Of a DNA stretch of 64,000 nt, positions 10,094-25,000 are shown one piece after another. The translations under genes were made by a program, and so were the position numbers. The DNA comes from Siphonodentalium dalli (taxonomy: Eukaryota > Mollusca > Scaphopoda > Gadilida > Siphonodentaliidae): positions 159,889,043 to 159,953,042 of the forward strand of contig CP136069.1 in NCBI GenBank assembly GCA_032622095.1, read 5' to 3'. The stretch's first letter is position 1. Each line of letters opens with the position of its first letter. The notes beneath the pieces were generated by a model. It was not told the DNA's origin. It saw only the letters and a program-made list of their open reading frames with translations, and made no database searches.

Positions 10094-13000
10094 GTTTGAA
10101 TACATAAATTGATAACACGGATGACTTCCGTCGTTCAACATATATGTTTATTTACATAATATGTCAACAACTCGCCTCATGTCTTTTTTGTTTGGTTATA
10201 AACTTACCTAATTTCGTCGAGTCACTGTTTTTTTTGTTGTAAAGGCACTAAAGCCACTAAAGGTATATCGAGGTTTTGAAAATTGTGATAACGGTTCCCA
10301 GGTTGTGTGAAATCATGATAAAGGTATGCACTACCCATGCAGGTTCATCAGGTATGGGTGAACCACCGATCGAGCTACAATAGTTCAATCGGGATAAGAA
10401 TAGATCAGGCTAAAATAGCCCAATCGAGCTTACCTGTAAGTTACCACTACCAGATACTTTAAAACACATGAAAGTCCTCACTAACTAACAAACTAAATGT
10501 ACTCTCAGGTGCCAAATAAACGTGCCGGCACGTTTATTAATTTGGAGCAAAAATACACACAATCACGCTTATTGTGACCCATCACGTTTATTATTTTTTG
10601 GGGGTAAATCCATTACATACTGTGACATTTATTCTTATTTTGGGTGATAAACAAACGAATATAAGAATGGAACGAATCACATGTGTGCTAATGTTAATAC
10701 TAGAAGTCACAAACCACTAAATAAAGTTGTTTTAGTAGACTGAGATGCGACATCGCTTCGATATAAAACCTATTTTGAGAGTCACGGTTCGCCCAATGTT
10801 TTACTTCGTCTACTTTCGGTTTGTAATAAAGCGCAAAACGTGAACTGGGCCGAGCTCACGGGACCCGAAAAGATGGCCCATGGACCACAGGACTTATTCT
10901 ACAATTAAAATGTTTTTGTTAACTCCAAAATCAGTTCCATAATCACAATTTATAATGAAAAACGATGTGCCTCGAAAATAGGCAACGCGAAACCCAGAAA
11001 AAGTGTTTTCTGCATACAAATAATTTCATGAGAAGCATTAAAGTATATTCCTTTAATATTAAGATATTTAAACAACACAGTTTCATACTTTTTCTGTTTT
11101 AATGCATTATTTGGTGAGAGAAATGTAAAATTTATTGTAAATTCTTCGAAAAAAAATCAAATTAGGCTTAATGTAAAATTGTAAACTGAGTATGATTTTG
11201 GACAAGAACTTCAATCTACTAGTAGGCCTACACAAGTTTCAACCTAAATATATTAATCAATTGAATTATACAGTGAGTGAGTTACTTGAGTTAACTATCA
11301 CTCTTTGATTGATTGATTGATTGATTGTATTGGAAATGATAATAACACATATATAAATACAATAGATTGTTGATATACATAACTTAGGAGCAAACACATA
11401 GCATTGTAGTAATTTGTACATAGTTTGTTCAGCATTAGATATCCTTTTATTTGTGATGTTGAAAAGGGGTTGTTTTGTGCAACACAACTGAAAATCATAT
11501 TTAATAAACAGCCTTAAGTTTTCCCACCCCTACTTGTAATCCGTATGGCTAATCCCTATATAGTATACAAAGTGGTGAAATGGTGTGTAATTTAGGTTTT
11601 TTCTGTTTTGTTTGATTCATTATTCCGATCCCAAGTTATCTAGTATTCTAAGCCATATAGAAGGTATCGGAATATTGAAATAGTCGGAATTATGAACCCT
11701 CATGGAAAAGCGGAATAATGAACCCTCAGAATAATGAACCATCGGAATAATGAACCATCTATACCCGAAGACCCCCAACCTACAAGAGAAAAAAAGTCAT
11801 GTGCAGTGTGTACTGTATAATACAACAATCAACATGTAAGACAATCTATTCAAACTTTATATCATATGAGTAATATGTAATTTCACGCATTGTCTTACAT
11901 AATGTATGAATGGGGTAAACAAGATAGTGAAGATACATGATGCATAATACCTGAATGTCACTTCCTCTGCACAGGTATGATTCCCTGTACTATATAAATG
12001 TATGCATAAGCCTTTATGGCTCGAGTTTTAAGCATACTACCATGAAAAGTAAAATCCGTAACCAAGCACATTTATTGTGCACCAGCACTATTATTCTTTT
12101 TTTGGTAAAAATGTCACCCAGCACTTGTATTTGGCCAGCACTTTTATTTGGCACCTGAGAGTACCTACAAAACAGGATTACTCTGGTCAAACAATAACAG
12201 ACATGGTTAGGCCAAAGAAAAAAAGTGTTGTGGTTCGGGTTTCCCGACCGACCCTATTTTAAAGCTGCGACCCTAAAGATTTTGTTGGTAAATCATAAAA
12301 AAAAAAAATTACGACGATCTCCGTAGCGGAAACGAAGAACGTTTATTCCTCATATCCGGTTTCTAAAAATCATGTCGCTAAAGTTCGTGACCGCATAATA
12401 CAGAGAAAATATCTTATATAATAGCGATTATAGTCGAAAAATGTGAACATTTAGCCCAACAAAAAATAGTTAAGACTATATCTCACAATCTGACGTTTGA
12501 AGAGGTTTTTGCAGACAAAGTGACACATTTCGAGTTTTGTGTAGTAGATCCAAACTTAAGTTGACTTGTATTCATGCAGAATTTTAACCCCTTTAATCAA
12601 TTGCGCTTGGTGATGTGACAATTTGGTGTCATACACCCAATGACCCATGAAAGCTGCAAGCCAACTTGTTGGCAATATCATACGACTTCCCCGTCATCGC
12701 CCAATGTTTTGAGTTTTTCAAAGAAACATAACTCTAATATTCACGTTATTTATGAATAAATAACGGGCATACCAAAAGAATGACACCACAGAGACACGTT
12801 TCAAAACCACTTTAGGAAAAAACACTTGTAGGATGGGTGGGACTGGGGGAGGTTGGCAGTCCTTCGATTTTGAGGCGCGCAATTGCGCTTGCGCGCCTTG
12901 GCGCGCGCGGATCTAAAAACCAGCGAGTTATTAAATGCGTACGCCGAAAATTTCAAATGCGCGCCTCGGAAATTGCAACCAGTGAACGAGATTTTAACAA

Positions 13001-16000
13001 ACAACACAGCAATGGTTAAACGCCGACAAGACTATTCACCATGTATCTTTCTCAGCAGGGATGACGTTGATTACGAACCTGGTAACAAAGATCAAAGCGG
13101 CGTCTTTCGCACTCAATGATTGGGGTGACACCTCATCACAACTGCTGCACGTGCGAGTTCCCGCAAAAAGCGTGTCAATTCATTGGCGGCCTCGTTTGAT
13201 GTTTCGGCATGCGGGATTCGCCGATTCATTTGAATATTAGATTAGGGTTTATACTGTATCATCATTCATGTCGGATAGTGATGGTGACACTGCCTAAAAG
13301 GGCAAAAGTGTGCAATCTTAAAAGCGCTAATTCTAAAGATAATATGTGACAAATTAGTCCCAGACAAGCTGTCGCGTGTGCTCACTGGGACGTAATTCAC
13401 AGGTGTGACATTATTACTTTTAATTCACCGAGATATTAGGCCCATAAAAATAGCTATTCAATTCGGAATGGATGCTATTCAATTACAATAATTGACTAGC
13501 TATATACTAATCAAAATTTTAAAAGTAGTTTGCTCCCTGGCAATCTGATTCCGGTAGCGATTCGGATTCCACTTCCGAGTTTGAAGCTTTAATCGAGTCT
13601 GATGAGCATGCGCTCTCAGAGGCGGAAGTCGACTAATTACCGTGATCAGATTCACCGGGATTGTTGATGTTATTATCATGTGGACTATTGTATAATATAA
13701 ACATGTTTTTATTTCTGTTTCTGTTGCCACACTTGGAATTATACGTGTGTATCATTATACTTGAGTTTGTATTTATTCAGTAATCATTTCATCGATGATA
13801 ATTTGAATTGTGCTCCCTCAAAAAAGGCGCGCGCAAATCCCAAAAGCTCCGAGCGATATATCGCGCACCTACGTTTTCCAAATTCGAAGGACTGGGTTGG
13901 CGACACTTTAAAATAAACTTCAGCCCAAAATTAACTCGACGGGGAAGTCGTGTGAGATTGCCAACTTGCTTCACCTCCAAATTTCCTCAGTGTACATAGT
14001 CCACCAAGAATTTTTCACATAAACTGATAAAGTACATTTTGTAAATAAGTGACCAACCAGTTGGCATAATTATACTCGAGGGACCTGCATCCCTGTAAAT
14101 AAAAAAAAAAAATAAAAACCCTACTTACCTACCTACCCTATTTTTTTCTGGCACGAAACCCGAACCACAACACTTTTTTTATTTGGCCTTACAACTTACA
14201 TTAGGGGCAGTGGAATTTATTAATAGTTATGTGATCATACTATTCAGTATTCACACATTACTTGCTTGTTATCTTATTAATCCCGTTCTTGAAACTAATA
14301 AGGTATGTTCATCCAAATGATAATGATTGATTATTCGCTTTTTAGCTCACCTGAGCTGAAGTCTCCAGTGGAACTATAGTCTTCACTCCTCATCTGTCCG
14401 TCCGTCTGTCTGTCCTTCAACTGTTCTTTGAATATCTTCTTCTCCGGAACTATAAAACCATATGGGTTCATATTTGGTGTGGATGTTCCCTATGTGACTC
14501 ACTTCCAGATTTGTTCAAATGAGGTCACTGGGTTAAATAGTTAAGAAGCCAGGGCCATAACTATTGCCGTCCATAGTAATTCTTAAACTTTAAAGTTACT
14601 TCTTCTCTAGTACCATCGGGCCAAATGGGTTCATATTTGGGATGAAGGGTCCTTGGGTAACTGGGGTTCAGATTTGTTCAAATGAGGTCACTGTGTCAAA
14701 TGTGGTCGGAGCCAGGGACATAATTAAAAAACAAACAAACATTTTTTAGGTTTTACTCCTTGCTCAATTCAACCAAAACAAAAAACAAAACAAAGAACAT
14801 TTAAAAAAAAAAAAATTAATAGTTATTAATGGAATTTTTTTTTTTAATGAAAATTAAATATTTTATTTTATATTTAAATTTTGAAACACTGACCACGTTA
14901 TAACATCCACCACATATACTGACTCACACCACCAAATTTAGTTGAGGTCTGGGAGAAAAATCACAAACAGACATTTATTAGTTTAAACTCGGGAGTGTAA
15001 AATATATTACCATTTGTGACTATTTTAACAGCAATTTACCCTCGCCAATGCTTACCATATCTTTAAGGTGTCCGAATTGACTGAAATGCCATAAAAGGCC
15101 ATGCATTGAACATTGTAATATTTATTTCAGATTGATAAAGATCTGACAAAAGTTACTTAACCCTCTTTTAAGCCTCAGATCACATATATTTAAAACTAGG
15201 GGATTCTTCGGACAAGCAGGAAAATAATGCGAAGAATTAGTAAATTGTTAGTGCCCCTTCAAGTCATTTAAATTAATAATTAATCAGCTGAGGTAAACAG
15301 CGCCTTTTGCATGATACTCTCCGTCTCCTGATAAAGTTACCATCCATCTTTTAAGCTGATAATAAACGCTCTTTATTGATAATAATTAGTGCCTGATTAA
15401 GTCATTTGAGGACAACAGCACCTATCCCATGTTATTCCCATGCCATGTTACCTACATAACACATATATGTGCACCTATTTTCCCATATATCTTGTTAGCT
15501 GACAATAAACACTCTTTATTAATCATGCAATTTATCTGTCCCCCTTTAACCCTTTACCCAACAGAACGGCCCTGTGCCAATGCATTCTCTTATATATGCG
15601 AGTCGACCATTAAAAATTATAAAATTGTTAAAGAATGTAAGAAAAAATGGTAAAAAGTGTTAAAAAAAGATTTTTTTTAGGCCAATGCATTCTCTTATAT
15701 ATGCGAGGCGACCTATGGTCGACTCGCATATATAAGAGAATGCATTGGCACAGGGCATAACTGTAACTATCACAATGTGGTCAAGGAGCCGGTTCCAATG
15801 ATATCCATATGTGTATGGTTCTATTGAGACAGACCGAAGATATTTTAGGCTGTTGAAGCTTTATTTGGCCGGTTTTGGCCGGTTTGTTGGGTAAAGGGTT
15901 AAGTCATCTGAGGTCAAAGGAGCCTATCCGATGACATTCCCTTGGCCATGTGTCCTGTATGTACCAATTTCCCTAAGCTGATAAGGAATGCTATTTATTG

Positions 16001-19000
16001 CTCATAGAGATGGGCGGTATTGAAATTTCAATCTCGGTATCAGTAAATTTTCGTTGATTTACCTCGGTATCGGTTCGGTAATCGGTATTGCTATTAAATT
16101 ATAAGATCAAAGCAGATATTCCCGGTAAATTATTGTAATTCAACAAAATGACCTACACAATTAAGTAATATTCACACATCTCTTTGATGATTTACACGCA
16201 TGTCGTCGCACTGATTTGAAAAGAATAAGAGCATGACTACAATATTTGATCGTGTCAATTGATTTTCGTAACATTTCCATGAGTGAATAGAATTGTGAGT
16301 AGTAATCAGTGATCACAATTCACAAATTTATGAACGTTCGTGCGATGTCATGAAAATAGGCAAACCGGCCATGATAATTTCCAAACTGCAGATGCCCAAA
16401 CCCGCGGGTGGTTCATATTCTCCTCATTCTCCTAATTATATAGTAACCTGTGGGGTTTTCAATTTGTTGAGCACGGGGACCCCCCATAACACGTGCTTCG
16501 ATTCCACATGCTTCGATCCAACTTGGGACACAGATACCGAGTTGCCCACGCATTTTCCATTTGGACGGATACCGAAATTGACACATAACGCTCCAGCTAT
16601 GAGTAGTCATACCTCATGATGTTAGTTACATTGTCATTAATATGTCGTAAAGATCAAAGATGCCGTCGGGTAGCTGTGCCCTTGATGTAACAATGTTGCA
16701 ATTATAGACTAATACCTTATACATGTAGTACCGACTTGTTACACCGAGTTATCATAATTATCCGATTCTCGTTGCTTACGGTTGACCGGTCATACAATTC
16801 ATGCATATCACGGCCGCGGTGACAAGGTGACGCACATATGTTGGCAACACATGAATAATTTCATTACCGAAAATACGGTATTTTTAGTTTTGATTCGGTA
16901 CGGTAAATCGGTATTACGCTGATAACGATTCCGCACGGTAAATACCGAGTACCGCCCATCTCTAATTGCTCATACCGGTATATGCCCATTTAAGTCGTCT
17001 GAGGTTAAAAATGAGTTTGTCTGAAATTTGCCTTCAATTGTGTTTTATAACACGGGTGCCGCTGAAGGCACATTTGCCTGCGTAGAAACACATTATATCA
17101 GGGAAAATTTAATTTTGATAACCTTTGGAAAATGCTCATCTTGAACCATTTGGCCTGACAGTTTGCCTGTCCTATTCTAAGATGTGCCGCAGGACACGGA
17201 CAATATGTGGGCGCAATTGGACTTGAGGGTGATATATTTTTAAACACATCAATATCGTGACAGATAAATGCAGATACACACACCCTCACGCTCAAAGACA
17301 AACAATTGGCTTTTATATAGATAGATGGTCAGCTTTCCCGCAAAACTATTCCTTGTAAAGTCCTGAAACTTTTAGTACAACGGGTTGTCGTTTGCTTGAC
17401 TATTTCATCGCAAGATTTTCCATGCATATAGAAACAATTTTTTTTACTGCAATTCTTGACATCCAATGTGTTGTCATCAAAAAGCTTTATCATTTGATGT
17501 GGCTGTTTTCAACAAAGTGGACCGCTCACTAAGTTAATTGATGTAGGGTAAAATAAACATGTCCGTTTCAATTAGCTATTTGTACAAACTTCAGTGACCA
17601 TTCTATATACATGTATATACACTGTGTGTTTCAGTTCACTAGGTCAACACGTGGCTTATTATCGTTTGCTTTTGGTGATTTCCATTAATTGTCCCCTGAA
17701 AACTTTTTTTGGGGATCATTAAAATAGCCGGTATCCGTCCGCATAGAAAGTTTCCAGATGAGAACTTTATTTTTGGCTATCGGATCGAAGTCAAATTTGT
17801 AATGTGAGTGCCTCAGCTCAAAACACAGGTCAAGTTCGAATATGGGTTATGTCTGCCAATTTTTGGTAGAGTTATGGCCCCTTTTCGACTTAGAATCTGT
17901 CCGTTTGGAAAATTTCTGGATGATTACTTTATTTTGTTTTTAAATTCAACTGAATCTCTTGATATTTTTTGTACGTGGTTCAAATTTCAGAAGACAAAGG
18001 CCAAGTTTGAATTTGTTCACAGTGACACAGTCTGATGAATTTTAACAGAGTTAAACTAAAGTATCTTTACTAAAAAGCCACCTTTTCGGGGGGCGCGTGG
18101 TCGATGACCTTTTGTTTATTATGAGTTTTCGTCTGTGTAAACATTGAGGGAGTTGGCATTTGAGTTAATAGTTAAAATTCCAGAAATATCTTCATAAAAA
18201 TGTAGGAGGTACAGTAGACTTTATGTGTAAAATGGGTGGTTGAAAATATCAGATATCCGGTTATTATCAGGTATTCCTCTGGGTTATCCGGTTATAAAAA
18301 TGGTTAACCATTTCAACACTGTCAGAGACAGGCTACTGTAGACATTTTGATTTCTCGGAATAAAGTGAAATGAACTGTAACATTATAACATTATAATCAA
18401 TTACAGAATGAACCAGGTCCGTTATTACGGTGACATCTTACAACGACGCTGCAACGTCCATGGAGACGCCAGCGATGGCGCTGGGGAATTAACATAATTA
18501 TTGTATCAAAATATAGGTGTGGTGTGACTCGTCTTCGTGTTAAAACCATTCCCCTCGCGTGTCACCAGCTTTCTCATCCAAATGTCTTCCCGAATAAGTC
18601 GCTCCTGTTTCCCACCATTCACCAACTCCAACACTGCCACCTTCAGATTCGTCACACCACTTTGTCCTGCCGAATTAAAATGGTCATATATCGGTTTATA
18701 ATCATGTAGTCTGATGTCTCTATCATGCTCCTCGAACCTGTCCACCAAACGACGTTCTGTTTCCCCTGTATACACGACCCCACCACACACCTCACATACC
18801 AATGCATATATTAAATTCTTTGAATGACAGTTAATGTTCTGCAGCACACTGAAATCCGCTGATCTACTCTCGTTCTTAATACTGGTGATGATTTTTTTGT
18901 CACAAGTATCACAGTTATTGTAGCATAATTGGGTAGGGGGATTCACAACCTTTGCGGTTTTCCGATGCACGAGAATGTCGCATAAATTACTGTCACGTCT

Positions 19001-22000
19001 ATACGCCACAAGGGGAGGGTCCTCAAATATGGTCTTCATCCTCTTAGAATCATGCAAAACGTTCATGTACTTTCTGGTAATCACACCTACATCTGGTAGT
19101 GCAGTGGAATATGTAGTAACAATCGGAACTCTTTCACTATATCCCGTTCTCTTTCAATTCCTTGGTTCCAGAAGGGTATCGCGGTCCAGAAGGGTATCGC
19201 GGTCCATTCCGTCCACTTTCACCAGCTGTCATTCAATAAACTTGCCCCTATACCCTCTTCTCCTCAGCTGTAACTTCAAACGTCTCTGGTTTCTCTTATA
19301 ATCCTCCCCCTTCTCACATATATGCCTTATTCGAATTCCCAGTCCATACACGACAATGTGAAATGGTTTACTAGCTACCAAATGCAACCACATAAGTACA
19401 GTAATGCTCTAAGTAAGCGACTTCTTAACCACAGCATGAATGGCAACAAGCCATATTTCCAACTAAATCCTGAAAAGTTACCCATAATTCTGCTGTGGTT
19501 AAGAAGTCGCTTACTTAGAGCATTACTGTAGTTTTGGGTTATGAATTGCGACTATATCCTTCCTATGATTTTTGGAGTTTTCTTGTTATTTCCAACTGGA
19601 AAACACATTTGAAAAAAAAAATGAGCAAGTTGAAACATTTCATAGGGCCCAAAATTAAATCAATTAAAGTGATCGTTCTGTGGGAATTTCCGATCTGTAA
19701 AACATTAGTGTACATGTGTGAGTATTGGATCCTCAAGAGTATTGACTTCTTATTCAATCTTGTGCCTGACCTCAATCAGATATTATCATAGAAAGCAATA
19801 TTATGTTGTATTAATGTTATGATAAGATATTTTTTATTGTTTTTGTCAGTGAATGTTAAGTGGGGGAAAGAGAAGTTCACAGATATAGAATGTTGTACAG
19901 AGGAACCGCCAATGGTATTCAAGGCACAGATATTTGCTCTTTCTGGTGTACAGCCAGAGCGACAGAAGGTGATGATGAAAGGTGCAACATTAAAGGTAAC
20001 ATTCTTTAATTGCAAGAACCACTAACAGCCGATAATTGTGACTATATCTGTGTGACCTTGTAATCCTCATAATGTAACCTGCTTGGAATTGTCTATAAAA
20101 AAAACTTGTACTTTCGAGTGGCAAATAAGCAACATGTACGCTTATTAATTTATGGATAAAGTCAAGCCTGCAAATAGTGTGCCTGTCATTTGCAGAATGA
20201 GGTCCCCAGAGGGTGAATTTAGTGATGCTATCACGCACAGCTGGTTAGCATAACCAAAATCACCCTCTGGCAACATCATTTAGCTTATTATTCATTTTCT
20301 GGGAAGTATCTATATAGTCTCAAATTAACATTGTTTTTATTAACTTTTTCTTTTCTGGGAAGTTTCTATATCCCCTCATTTGCAGAAGATAAATTGCATA
20401 ATCGAGGTGACAAATGGGTGAACGTCACCAATTTCAACTGGGGAACTTCAATCTTATCGTAGGTCTCCCATAGTAGTTGAGACTTAGAATGAGGTCCCCA
20501 GAGTGAATTTGGTGATACTAGCTCACTGTGACAGACACACTATTTGCAGGCTTATGACATCAATGGGATTGGGAGTGAAAAAACTGGAGTGTGACAGTCG
20601 AGATTGAAGAAACAAATTACATCTTAACTAAAATGAAAACACTGCGCTTTTATATCCATAAGGATATTTCATATGTGACTCTGGCTATGCCCTGTTGCAA
20701 ATGAAAATTCCAAAGCAGTTCCACCGTGTACTGTTATTCTGCCCTGCACTGTTATTTATTTTTGCTAAATTTCCCACCATGTACTGTTATTGCAGCCTGT
20801 ACTGTTATTTAGTTTCTAAATTTCCCACCATGTACTGTTATTGTACCCTGTATTGTTATTCCGCCCTGTACTGTTATTTAGTTTTGCTAAAGTCACAAAA
20901 CTGAAATATAAAGTAATTTGGTATTCTGACAATCCCATGTTTAAACTTATGTCAATGCTATTGCAAACATAATTGACCTTCCATTTCAGTGTATGTAGAT
21001 TTAGCTTTAATGCTAGTTCTAGTCATTAATGCAATTAAGTAATTATGATGTTATCTTTCACTTTCTTCAGGATGATGAATGGGGCAATCTAAAGCTGAAA
21101 GATGTGAGTACGATACATAATATCACTGCAGGGCAATTCCACGGTAACGGACATACCATTCAGAAGAAAATTTGAATTTCAAATCCATTTTTCTTGAAAT
21201 AGGTTGAGTATCTGATTGCCAGCTGTGCACGTTTTCAAAGCCCCCCCCCCAGTGTTGTTCATATGGTGTATGATAGTCTTCATCCCGTTTGAAATTATAG
21301 ATGATATGGGCTATTGCGACTTCGGTAAAGGACATCCTCAATGAAAAGAAAATGCATATGGTTGTCTCACTTAAGCCCCAAACTCTGTGATGTTTTCCTA
21401 GATATCCATACATTTGATCTATTAGAGGGTTGAAGGATGGATGTTCTACCATAAAAGCCTGATTTCATGCCTGAGTGACCACTGTTTCTGCATTGGTGAC
21501 CATTTGACTCAAGGTAACGGACGTACCATTTTTTAGTAACGGACGTACCTTTCTGAAATGTTATATAAAAAATGTACCTTCTGATATGATTACCCTATTA
21601 TTTATGGGTTTTCTATCATAAATAAGCTGTTCACTGATCACAAAAAACAAAACACTGATGCGTGAGTGACCACCGTTTCTGCATTGGCGATCATTTGATT
21701 CACGGTAACGGACGTACCATTCGTTTGGTAATGAACGTAACTATCTGAAATATTGAATCTAAATGCACCTTCTAATTTGATTACCCTATTGTTTGTGGGT
21801 TTTCCATCAGAAGTAGGCTGTTTGCAAATGACAAAACACTTTATATAGTTTGTATACTAGTAATTACAAGTAAGTTTACAGATCTGAAGTTTTGCCTTTG
21901 GTTCACATTAATCGCAGATATCAAACAGTTTTATTCCCAACAGCTTGTGTGGAAGAGCTGAATATTATTTAGTGTGACATTTTAAGAGATGTATTCAGGG

Positions 22001-25000
22001 TTCCATGCCTAATTTTTATGGAACATATCATTGTACCTTTTATTTAAATTCTAATGTGTAAAATAACACATTAGGTATAAGAAGAGCTAATGAAAGACGA
22101 TATTTTGTTTGATATCAAATAAATGTTATATCCATTTATTTTCATTTCGTTTTGATGTCCAAGATTTTGAATATTCTTGTCGTAATTTGATGTCTGGAAC
22201 CATGAATACACCTTACTGCCCACGTGGCTATATTTGCAGATAACATGAAATGTACAAAATGAATGATGCCACTTGTAAATGAAAAATATTTTGGTGATCT
22301 TTTGACTAGAGTTAGCCGAAACAAAATTGGTAATGGACGTACCACTTAGAATGGTAACGGACGTACCAAAATTAAGATGCATCCATCCTGTTAACAAATT
22401 CTAAACACGTACAAGGGGCTGATTTATTGTGATGGGCTCATCTATCTTCCTTTATAAATGTGATTTTTGCCTTTTATATTCTAACCTAAGACTGGGTTAT
22501 CCAAAAAAAATCACCATTTTGGTAACGGATGTACCAATCAACAAGGTGGGTCTTAATTGGAATAACTCAGCCTGAATAAGAGGAGTTACCTCTCCAAATA
22601 GGTATTATTTGATTTATGATTGCCCACACTTCATAATGAGACATGCATAGTTTAATTTGATGGTGATATGATTTCATCAACAATCTTGAAATGTATATTC
22701 AAAATCAGTCTAATCAGAATTATATACCCAATGTTCAAGCATGTGAAAAAGTGTGTAAAATGGTTTTGGAGACAACAAAATCTCCAATTTTCTATCATTT
22801 CATATAATGTCTTCAATAGGCACAATGTCAGAAAAAAGAACAATTCTTTAAAAAATTTAGCAATTTTTTCTCTCCAACATGGAATTGGCCTACAGTGAAT
22901 TGATCTGGCCACGTAGAGGTCAGATCGCTGGATCAAACGAGCCTCCACATGCGTAAAGATTGATCCAGTGATCTGACCTCTTCAACGAGACATCATGCAA
23001 CGACCAGATACATTCACTGTAGTTATAATAGGTTTACCATATTATATGACACATATGAAACCAAAATAACATTATAAATGACATATACACAGGGACCATC
23101 CAATAAAGTTTTAATCAACCTGTCACAATGAATGAGCCGTCACTAAAATGACCTCTCAGAGTTGAATGTAGACCATAAATTTAAACCTGTAAAGGATCAC
23201 TAGTCTGCACCAAAGCCATCAAGAGCTCAGCATCAAGTATGTGAAATCTACTGCGTTCGGTTGGTATCGCTTTCCACGTTCTGATTTCAGAGGTAAAAAT
23301 TAATGTATTCATTCACTTATGTTTGGAATAGAGAGGTTCTGGTTTACAAAGGTAATTTTTAGTGATAATGCACTTGGGACAGACAATTTGTTTGGAACGG
23401 AGAGGGATTCGGTTTATAGAGGGTTCGGTTTGGAGAGGTTTTACATAGACCAAGAAAACTGTTTTTATTTTTAGCTCAACTTTTCAATGTAAAGTTTGAG
23501 CTATTGCCATAGATTGGCGTCTGTCGTCCGTGCGTCTGTCCATGCGTGCGTCAACAATTTAGGGTGTAGATTTAGGGTGACATATAGATGGGAGCTATGA
23601 AATTTTTCCGAATTTCGATGAAAAACATGGCCACCAGCAGCCATCCAGGATTACAAATTTCAAAATCTGCACACCCTACAACCCCGTATTTATGGCCAGA
23701 TCATTTTTAAATTATGCAGGCATGATTGTGATCACCTGTAGATGGGAGCTATCGGATTTGAATGATTTTCGATGATAAACATGGCCACTGGCAGCCATCT
23801 TGGATTTTACTCTTTGCATGATTAAATCTTTTGGCACACCCTGCAGACCATATCCCTTATCCGATCATCACCAAACTTCATAAAGATCTTCAGGGTAACC
23901 TCTAGATGGGAGCCTCCTATTTTTACCTAAATTTGTTGAAAAACATGGCCACCAGCAGCCATCTTGAAATTTACTTTTTGTATGACTAAATCCTTCGGCA
24001 CACCCTACAGGCCACATCTCTCATCCGATCATCATCAAACTTCATATGGATCTTTGGAGTGACCTCCAGATGGGAGCCTCCTATTTTGACCGAAATTCAT
24101 TAAAAAAACATGGCCGCCAGCAGCCATCCTGGATTTCACATTTGAATCCATCGGCACACCCTGGAGACCACATTTATTGGAGAATTTATTTGAAAATTTA
24201 CAGACATGTTTAGAATCACCTCCAGATGGTAGCTATCAAATTTTAACAATTTTCGATGAAAAACATGGTGCCGGCAGCCATCTTGGATTTTACTCTTTGC
24301 ATGACAAAATCATTTGGCACACCCTACAGACCAAATTCCTCATTTGATGATCATTAAACTTCATATGGATCTTTGGGGTGACCTCTAGATGTGAGCCTCG
24401 TATTTTTACCGAAATTCGTTGAAAAACATGGCTGCCAACGTCCATCTTGGAACTTACTCTTTGTATGACTAAATCCTTGGGCGCACCCAACAGACCACAT
24501 CTCTCATCCGATCATCACCAAACTTCATGTGGATTTTCGGGGTGACCTCTGGTTTACTTTCCTTCTTTATCCTATTCATCGCTCAGCAAAAAATTCATTC
24601 CTTCCTTAGTTGAGCTACAGTGTCATTGACACTTTCATTACTATTTTAGGGTGTAACATTGTTAATGATGGGTTCAGCTGATGAGCTGCCGTCTGCTCCA
24701 GTCGAGCGACAGTTATTTATGGAAGACATGAGTGAACAGCAACTGGCCAGTGCGGTATGTATAATGTCAAGTAAACATAAACATGCCGACATGCATGCAT
24801 CATTATTAATGTTCTCGAAAAGCTTATCAATTAATATCATGCATGCATCATTATTAATGTTCTCGAAAAGCTTATCAATTAATATCATGCATGCATCATT
24901 ATTAAAAGCAAATTTGATTTTTGAGACAATTCAAATTTTTTGAGATTGGGTGGGATACCAACCCCGGCCCGACGGCGAGCGCGCCTTGCGACTCAAAGTC

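Noticed and set aside
12837-13119. GC-rich overlapping frames in the Harbinger-like element
   Set aside because: Several frames are open on both strands only because of GC-rich simple sequence; no transposase motif is seen.
19322-19360. ATGCCTTATTCG near exon 2 as USP14 start
   Set aside because: No donor in the needed phase follows, and the sequence belongs to the edge of the Penelope-like fragment.
23472-24639. Canonical Helitron
   Set aside because: No 5' TC and 3' CTRR pair at the ends; the structure fits Helentron-derived elements better.
24940-25000. tRNA gene on the minus strand
   Set aside because: Only a T-arm-like word is present; no acceptor stem, D-arm or anticodon arm can be drawn, and the T-loop lacks the usual A.
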